Shown here: positions 6,043 through 9,343 of the stretch, piece by piece
How positions within the stretch are numbered: position 1 is the first letter of the stretch
How the letters are laid out: each line of letters starts with the position of its first letter
Source of the DNA: Kiritimatiellia bacterium
GTDB lineage: Bacteria > Verrucomicrobiota > Kiritimatiellia > RFP12 > DVOR01
Direction of reading: 5' to 3'
DNA: 9,343 nt
Assembly (NCBI GenBank): GCA_017646485.1
Contig: JAGCML010000310.1
Span: 1-9,343 of the forward strand
Translations under genes and position numbers: made by a program
Notes under the pieces: generated by a model
What the model was told of the DNA's origin: nothing
What the model saw: the letters and a program-made list of their open reading frames with translations, nothing else
Database searches by the model: none

Positions 6043-8751
6043 ATGGCAACGAAAAAAGCCGCCCCTAAGGCTGCCGCAAAGGCACCTAAGACCGCTCCGG
6101 CAGCACCCGCAAAGCCGGTGGTGGATGAAGCAGCTCAGTTGAAAGAGCTCGACGAATTGATGGAACGCGTGAAGAAGGCTCAGGCCATCTATTCGACCTA
6201 CACCCAGGAACAGGTGGATAAAATCTTCCGTGAATGCGCACTCTCTGCTTGCGCTCACCGTATCGAACTCGCTAAGCTCGCAGTTGAAGAAACCGGCATG
6301 GGCGTGTTGGAAGATAAGGTGATCAAGAACCACTTCGCTTCTGAATTCATCTACAATTCCTATAAGGATGCTAAGACCTGCGGCGAACTCGAATATGACG
6401 CCACCTATGGTATCCGTCGTATCGCAGAACCGATCGGCATCATCGCTGGTATCGTGCCCACCACGAACCCCACCTCCACGGCAATCTTCAAGGCCCTCAT
6501 CGCCCTCAAGACCCGCAACGGTATCGTCTTCAGCCCGCACCCCCGTGCAAAGCGTGCTACCTATGAAGCAGCCATGATCATTCATCGTGCCGCTGTGCGC
6601 GCTGGCGCTCCTGAAGGTATCGTGGGCTGCATCAAGGAACCCACGATGGCGATGTCCGCTGCCCTCATGCACCACAAGCACACCAATCTCATCCTCGCCA
6701 CCGGTGGCCCCGGCATGGTGCAGGCTGCTTACTCTTCGGGTAAGCCCGCGCTCGGCGTGGGTGCTGGTAACACCCCCGCACTCATCGACGAAACCGCTCA
6801 CTACAAGATGGCCGTTTCCTCGATCTTGATGTCCAAGACCTTCGATAACGGCATGATCTGCGCTTCTGAACAGTCCGTCATCGTCGTGGACTCCCTCTAC
6901 GAAACCGTTAAGCAGGAATTCATCGCTCGCGGTGCATACCTCCTCAACGCTGCAGAACGCAAAAAAGTCGCAGCCACCATCTTCGTGGACGGCCACCTCA
7001 ATGCAAAGATCGTCGGTCAGCCCGCATGGAAGATCGCTGAAATGGCCGGTTTCTCTGTGCCGAAGTCCGCTAAGGTGCTCATCGGTGAAACCAAGGACAT
7101 CACCATGGGTCCCGAAGAACCCTTCTCGCACGAAAAGCTCTCCCCTGTGCTCGCCCTCTATCGCGCTAAGAACTTCGAAGAAGGCGCAATGATGGCGAAG
7201 AAGCTCATCGAAGTGGGTGGTTTGGGTCACACCTCCGTGTACTACACCAATCCCGCAAACACCGACCGCATCAAGTCCTACGGCACCATGCTTCCTACCG
7301 GCCGTGTGCTCGTGAACATCCCTGCTTCTCAGGGTGCTATCGGTGACCTCTACAACTTCAAACTGGCTCCCTCGTTGACGCTCGGTTGCGGCTCTTGGGG
7401 TGGTAACGCTGTCTCTGAAAACATTGGAGTGAAGCATCTCATGAACGTGAAGACGATTGCTGAACGCCGCGAAAACATGCTCTGGTTCAAGGTCCCGCCG
7501 AAAGTCTACTTCAAGTACGGCTGCTTGCCCTTCGCCCTCCGCGAAATCAATGACCGCAAGCGCGCATTCCTCGTGACCGACAAGCCCCTCTTCGACCTCG
7601 GTTACACCGAAAAGGTCACCTCTGTGCTCGAAGGCATGGGCATCGACGTGGAAATCTTCTACGAAGTCAAGCCTGATCCTGACACAGACACCATCGAAGC
7701 GGGTCTCGCTCGTATGAACTCCTTCAAGCCCGATTTGATCATCGCACTTGGTGGTGGTTCGCCGATGGACGCTGCAAAGATGATGTGGCTCCGCTACGAA
7801 AATCCTGAAGCCAAGTTCGAAGATATGGCAATGCGCTTCATGGATATCGAAAAGCGTATCTACGCCTTCCCGAAGCTCGGCACCAAGGCTATCATGGTCG
7901 CTATCCCGACCACCTCTGGTACCGGTTCTGAAGTGACGCCCTTCGCTGTGGTGACCGATTCTCGCACCCACAAGAAGTACCCGATCGCTGACTACGCTTT
8001 GACCCCGGATATCGCTATCGCTGACCCTGAACTCGTGCTCTCCATGCCTCGCGGCCTCACCGCTGCTTCTGGTATCGACGCACTCGTTCACGCCCTCGAA
8101 GCAATGGTCTCCGTCCTCTCTACCGAATGGACGAACTCCCTCAGCCTCGAAGCCATCCGTCTCGTCTTCAAGTACCTCAAGCAGAGCTACGAAGATGGTG
8201 GCGCTAACCGCAAGGCTCGCGAAAAGATGCACTACGCATCCAACATCGCTGGTATGGCCTTCGCAAACGCCTTCCTCGGCCTCTGCCACTCCATGGCTCA
8301 CAAGCTCGGTGCGAAGTACAACATCCCTCACGGTGTGGCGAACGCCCTCCTCATCTGCGACATCATCCGTTACAATGCGGTGGAAAATCCCTCCAAGCAG
8401 GCAATCTTCCCGCAGTACACCTATCCGATGGCCCGCTCCCGCTATGCTCGCGTCGCCGATATCCTCGGCCTCGGCTATGGCTTGAGCGATGCAGAAAAGG
8501 TCGAAGCCCTCGTGAAGGCTGTGGAAGAACTCAAGAAGTCCGTCAACATCCCTGAATCCATTCAGGCATGGGGCGTGCCGGAAGAAGAATTCCTCCGCTA
8601 CATCGACACCCTCGCAGAAGAAGCCTTCGACGATCAGTGCACTCCGGCTAACCCCCGCTACCCCTTGATCGCTGAAATCCGCGAAATCTACCTCAAGGCC
8701 TACTACGGCCCGAAGTACAAGGCAGCAGAAGGCGCTCCCGCAATCATGTAA
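6043..8751 (+). CDS. adhE: Bifunctional aldehyde-alcohol dehydrogenase AdhE
   Basis: AdhE converts acetyl-CoA to acetaldehyde and then ethanol with two NADH, the main NADH sink in mixed-acid fermentation; the enzyme is cytosolic and assembles into helical filaments (spirosomes). The 902-residue protein is complete. The N-terminal CoA-acylating aldehyde dehydrogenase domain (about 35-470) has the ATGGPGMV nucleotide loop (219-226) and catalytic C273 in MICASEQ. The C-terminal iron-dependent alcohol dehydrogenase domain (about 480-890) has [10 protein letters not shown] (570-579) and all four metal ligands: D679, H683, H749 and H763. These sit 26 residues later than in E. coli because of a Lys/Ala/Pro-rich N-terminal extension (residues 2-26); E. 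coli instead has a similar tail at its C-terminus. AAGGAG six bases upstream supports this start. Codon use is extremely biased: no TTA, CTA or TCA in the first about 760 codons. It is flanked by its own promoter and a strong terminator, so it is monocistronic. Confidence 0.98.
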   Translation: MATKKAAPKAAAKAPKTAPAAPAKPVVDEAAQLKELDELMERVKKAQAIYSTYTQEQVDKIFRECALSACAHRIELAKLAVEETGMGVLEDKVIKNHFASEFIYNSYKDAKTCGELEYDATYGIRRIAEPIGIIAGIVPTTNPTSTAIFKALIALKTRNGIVFSPHPRAKRATYEAAMIIHRAAVRAGAPEGIVGCIKEPTMAMSAALMHHKHTNLILATGGPGMVQAAYSSGKPALGVGAGNTPALIDETAHYKMAVSSILMSKTFDNGMICASEQSVIVVDSLYETVKQEFIARGAYLLNAAERKKVAATIFVDGHLNAKIVGQPAWKIAEMAGFSVPKSAKVLIGETKDITMGPEEPFSHEKLSPVLALYRAKNFEEGAMMAKKLIEVGGLGHTSVYYTNPANTDRIKSYGTMLPTGRVLVNIPASQGAIGDLYNFKLAPSLTLGCGSWGGNAVSENIGVKHLMNVKTIAERRENMLWFKVPPKVYFKYGCLPFALREINDRKRAFLVTDKPLFDLGYTEKVTSVLEGMGIDVEIFYEVKPDPDTDTIEAGLARMNSFKPDLIIALGGGSPMDAAKMMWLRYENPEAKFEDMAMRFMDIEKRIYAFPKLGTKAIMVAIPTTSGTGSEVTPFAVVTDSRTHKKYPIADYALTPDIAIADPELVLSMPRGLTAASGIDALVHALEAMVSVLSTEWTNSLSLEAIRLVFKYLKQSYEDGGANRKAREKMHYASNIAGMAFANAFLGLCHSMAHKLGAKYNIPHGVANALLICDIIRYNAVENPSKQAIFPQYTYPMARSRYARVADILGLGYGLSDAEKVEALVKAVEELKKSVNIPESIQAWGVPEEEFLRYIDTLAEEAFDDQCTPANPRYPLIAEIREIYLKAYYGPKYKAAEGAPAIM

Positions 8752-8771
8752 TCCGCTAAGGATTCATCACG

Positions 8772-8803
8772 AAAAAGGGCATCCCCACGGATGCCCTTTT
8801 TTG
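8772..8803 (+). terminator. Intrinsic terminator of adhE
   Basis: GGGCATCC (8777-8784) pairs perfectly with GGATGCCC (8789-8796) around a CCAC loop, extended by A5 (8772-8776) against T5, with a run of six T (8797-8802) on the plus strand. It begins 20 bp after the adhE stop codon. The symmetric A tract means it could also stop minus-strand transcription. Confidence 0.95.
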
Positions 8804-8840
8804 TTTGTATCTCTGGTATTCCATAAAGAAATAAAAGGGT

Positions 8841-8867
8841 AAGGGCGAGTGAGGTGGTGCCGCCCTT
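8841..8867. repeat. Inverted repeat, 7-bp arms
   Basis: AAGGGCG (8841-8847) is the exact reverse complement of CGCCCTT (8861-8867), with a 13-nt loop rich in G and T. No T tract follows on either strand, so it is not a standard terminator. It is the first of several hairpins in this noncoding tail. Confidence 0.5.
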
Positions 8868-8875
8868 GGGTGCGC

Positions 8876-8892
8876 ACTTGCGATGAGCAAGT
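8876..8892. repeat. Inverted repeat, 6-bp arms
   Basis: ACTTGC (8876-8881) pairs with GCAAGT (8887-8892) around the 5-nt loop GATGA. The segment from about 8868 to 8908 also begins GGGTGC and contains GTCGC near its end, like the units of the tandem repeat that follows, so it might be a decayed fourth copy. Confidence 0.45.
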
Positions 8893-8908
8893 CGCTATTA
8901 CGCAGAGC

Positions 8909-9104
8909 GGGTGCCCTGCGACTCAGATGGCCTGAGACACACCTTTTATCGAGTGTCGCCACGATTCATGCACGGGAGCCCTGTGACTCAGATGATTTAC
9001 AGACACACCTTTTATCGCATGTCGCCACGATTCATGCACGGATGCCCTGTGACTCAGATGATTCGAGACTTACCTTTTATCGTGTATCGCCACGACTCAT
9101 GCAC
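8909..9104. repeat. Three-copy imperfect tandem repeat, about 65 bp per unit
   Basis: Units are 8909-8973 (65 bp), 8974-9039 (66 bp) and 9040-9104 (65 bp). Each begins GGGTGCCCTG or a close variant, continues with GACTCAGATG, a variable 5-6 bp patch, then ACCTTTTATCG, a variable 2-3 bp, and ends TCGCCACGATTCATGCAC (one change in unit 3). The conserved blocks are nearly identical and differences cluster in the two short patches. Unit lengths are not all multiples of three and the indels shift frame, so the array is probably noncoding. Each unit carries two or three GANTC sites. No spacer-repeat pattern of CRISPR type is present. Confidence 0.9.
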
Positions 9105-9198
9105 ACTGAATCAAATGCGTCTCTTTGTCTCTATGGTCCCTTTGTCCCTTTTTCACTTCGCATTCGAGGGGTTCGTTTGCCAGGAAAGAGCGGGATTT

Positions 9199-9238
9199 CA
9201 TTTTAGAAAATGCCGCAAATGCGGGAAAATCTAAAATG
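9199..9238. repeat. Strong 40-nt hairpin with 9-bp perfect outer arms
   Basis: CATTTTAGA (9199-9207) is the exact reverse complement of TCTAAAATG (9230-9238). Inside is a second stem, CCGC (9213-9216) with GCGG (9221-9224), around an AAAT loop, separated from the outer stem by a 5-by-5 internal loop. Neither strand has a T tract directly after the structure, so it does not look like an intrinsic terminator. It could be an RNA element or a protein-binding palindrome. Confidence 0.7.
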
Positions 9239-9343
9239 GAGGGGTGAAAGAGAGGGGGGAGGGAGCGCGATTTGAGTCGGTTGAGTTACCGTAAGGAACA
9301 AGGTTTTCTCAAGTGGATCTTTGCTGAGTGCATACGAGGAGAA

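Larger units (their letters stand above)
8804..9343. other. Long noncoding, repeat- and hairpin-rich region; no gene supported
   Basis: No open frame here has a Shine-Dalgarno, a recognisable domain or codon use like the neighbours. The frames that span it switch phase at 1-bp indels between repeat copies. It holds inverted repeats at 8841-8867 and 8876-8892, a three-copy tandem repeat (8909-9104), a CT-rich stretch (9119-9154), a strong hairpin (9199-9238) and a G/A-rich stretch (9238-9266). The final AGGAGAA (9337-9343) resembles a Shine-Dalgarno, so a plus-strand gene may begin just outside the window. I see no confident promoter for it. Confidence 0.6.

Noticed and set aside
6028..8331. 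Long minus-strand open frame (767 codons) opposite adhE
   Set aside because: It is codon-aligned with adhE and stays open only through biased codon choice. The translation is rich in His, Glu, Gly and Val as expected of an antisense shadow, with no recognisable domain.
8909..9104. CRISPR array
   Set aside because: The units abut directly and differ only in short internal patches; there are no unique 30-40 bp spacers and no short direct repeat, and no cas gene is in the window.
8883..9234. Two overlapping plus-strand frames of 107 codons through the tandem repeat
   Set aside because: Each repeats a short peptide only because the DNA is repeated. The 1-bp indels between units swap which frame carries which peptide, the starts lack ribosome binding sites, and the composition is unlike that of a folded protein.
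9238..9266. G-quadruplex in the G/A-rich tract near the window end
   Set aside because: Only three separated runs (GGGG, GGGGGG, GGG) are present, so four tracts require splitting one run; too weak to call.
9281..9343. Resemblance to the 3' end of 16S rRNA (ACCGTAAGGAACAAGG ... GTGGATC)
   Set aside because: Only scattered short matches exist, the anti-Shine-Dalgarno CCTCC is absent, and nothing upstream resembles rRNA.

Overview
The window looks like chromosomal DNA of a fermentative, probably anaerobic bacterium of moderate GC content. The indications are a bifunctional AdhE as the most strongly codon-biased gene, E. coli-like sigma70 and extended -10 promoters, purine-rich Shine-Dalgarno sites and classical intrinsic terminators. 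I cannot assign a genus or phylum from the sequence alone.

Layout. Positions 1-969 (minus) hold the N-terminal 323 residues of a type I restriction-modification methyltransferase subunit (HsdM), cut by the window edge. A short spacer with degenerate heptamer repeats separates it from a Nudix hydrolase (1132-1593, minus). Upstream of that lies a strong terminator (1640-1671), which closes an asd-ychJ operon read on the minus strand (3216 to 1675): aspartate-semialdehyde dehydrogenase followed after 18 bp by a YchJ-type SEC-C zinc protein. A divergent intergenic region (3217-3439) carries extended -10 promoters in both directions. On the plus strand it drives a two-gene, translationally coupled membrane unit: a LemA-family protein (3440-4105) and a large two-helix membrane protein with a DUF3137-like region (4105-5871). 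After a 171-bp spacer with a good sigma70 promoter comes adhE (6043-8751), ended by a strong terminator (8772-8803).

The last 540 bp contain no convincing gene. They hold several inverted repeats, a three-copy 65/66/65-bp tandem repeat (8909-9104) rich in GANTC sites, and a 40-nt perfect-armed hairpin (9199-9238). The window ends on an AGGAGAA string that may be the ribosome binding site of a following gene.

Functionally the genes are mostly housekeeping: amino-acid biosynthesis (asd), fermentation and redox balance (adhE), nucleotide hydrolysis (Nudix) and DNA modification (hsdM). The items most worth a second look are the repeat- and hairpin-rich noncoding tail, the LemA/DUF3137-like membrane pair, and AdhE's Lys/Ala/Pro-rich N-terminal extension, which in E. 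coli AdhE sits at the opposite end of the protein.
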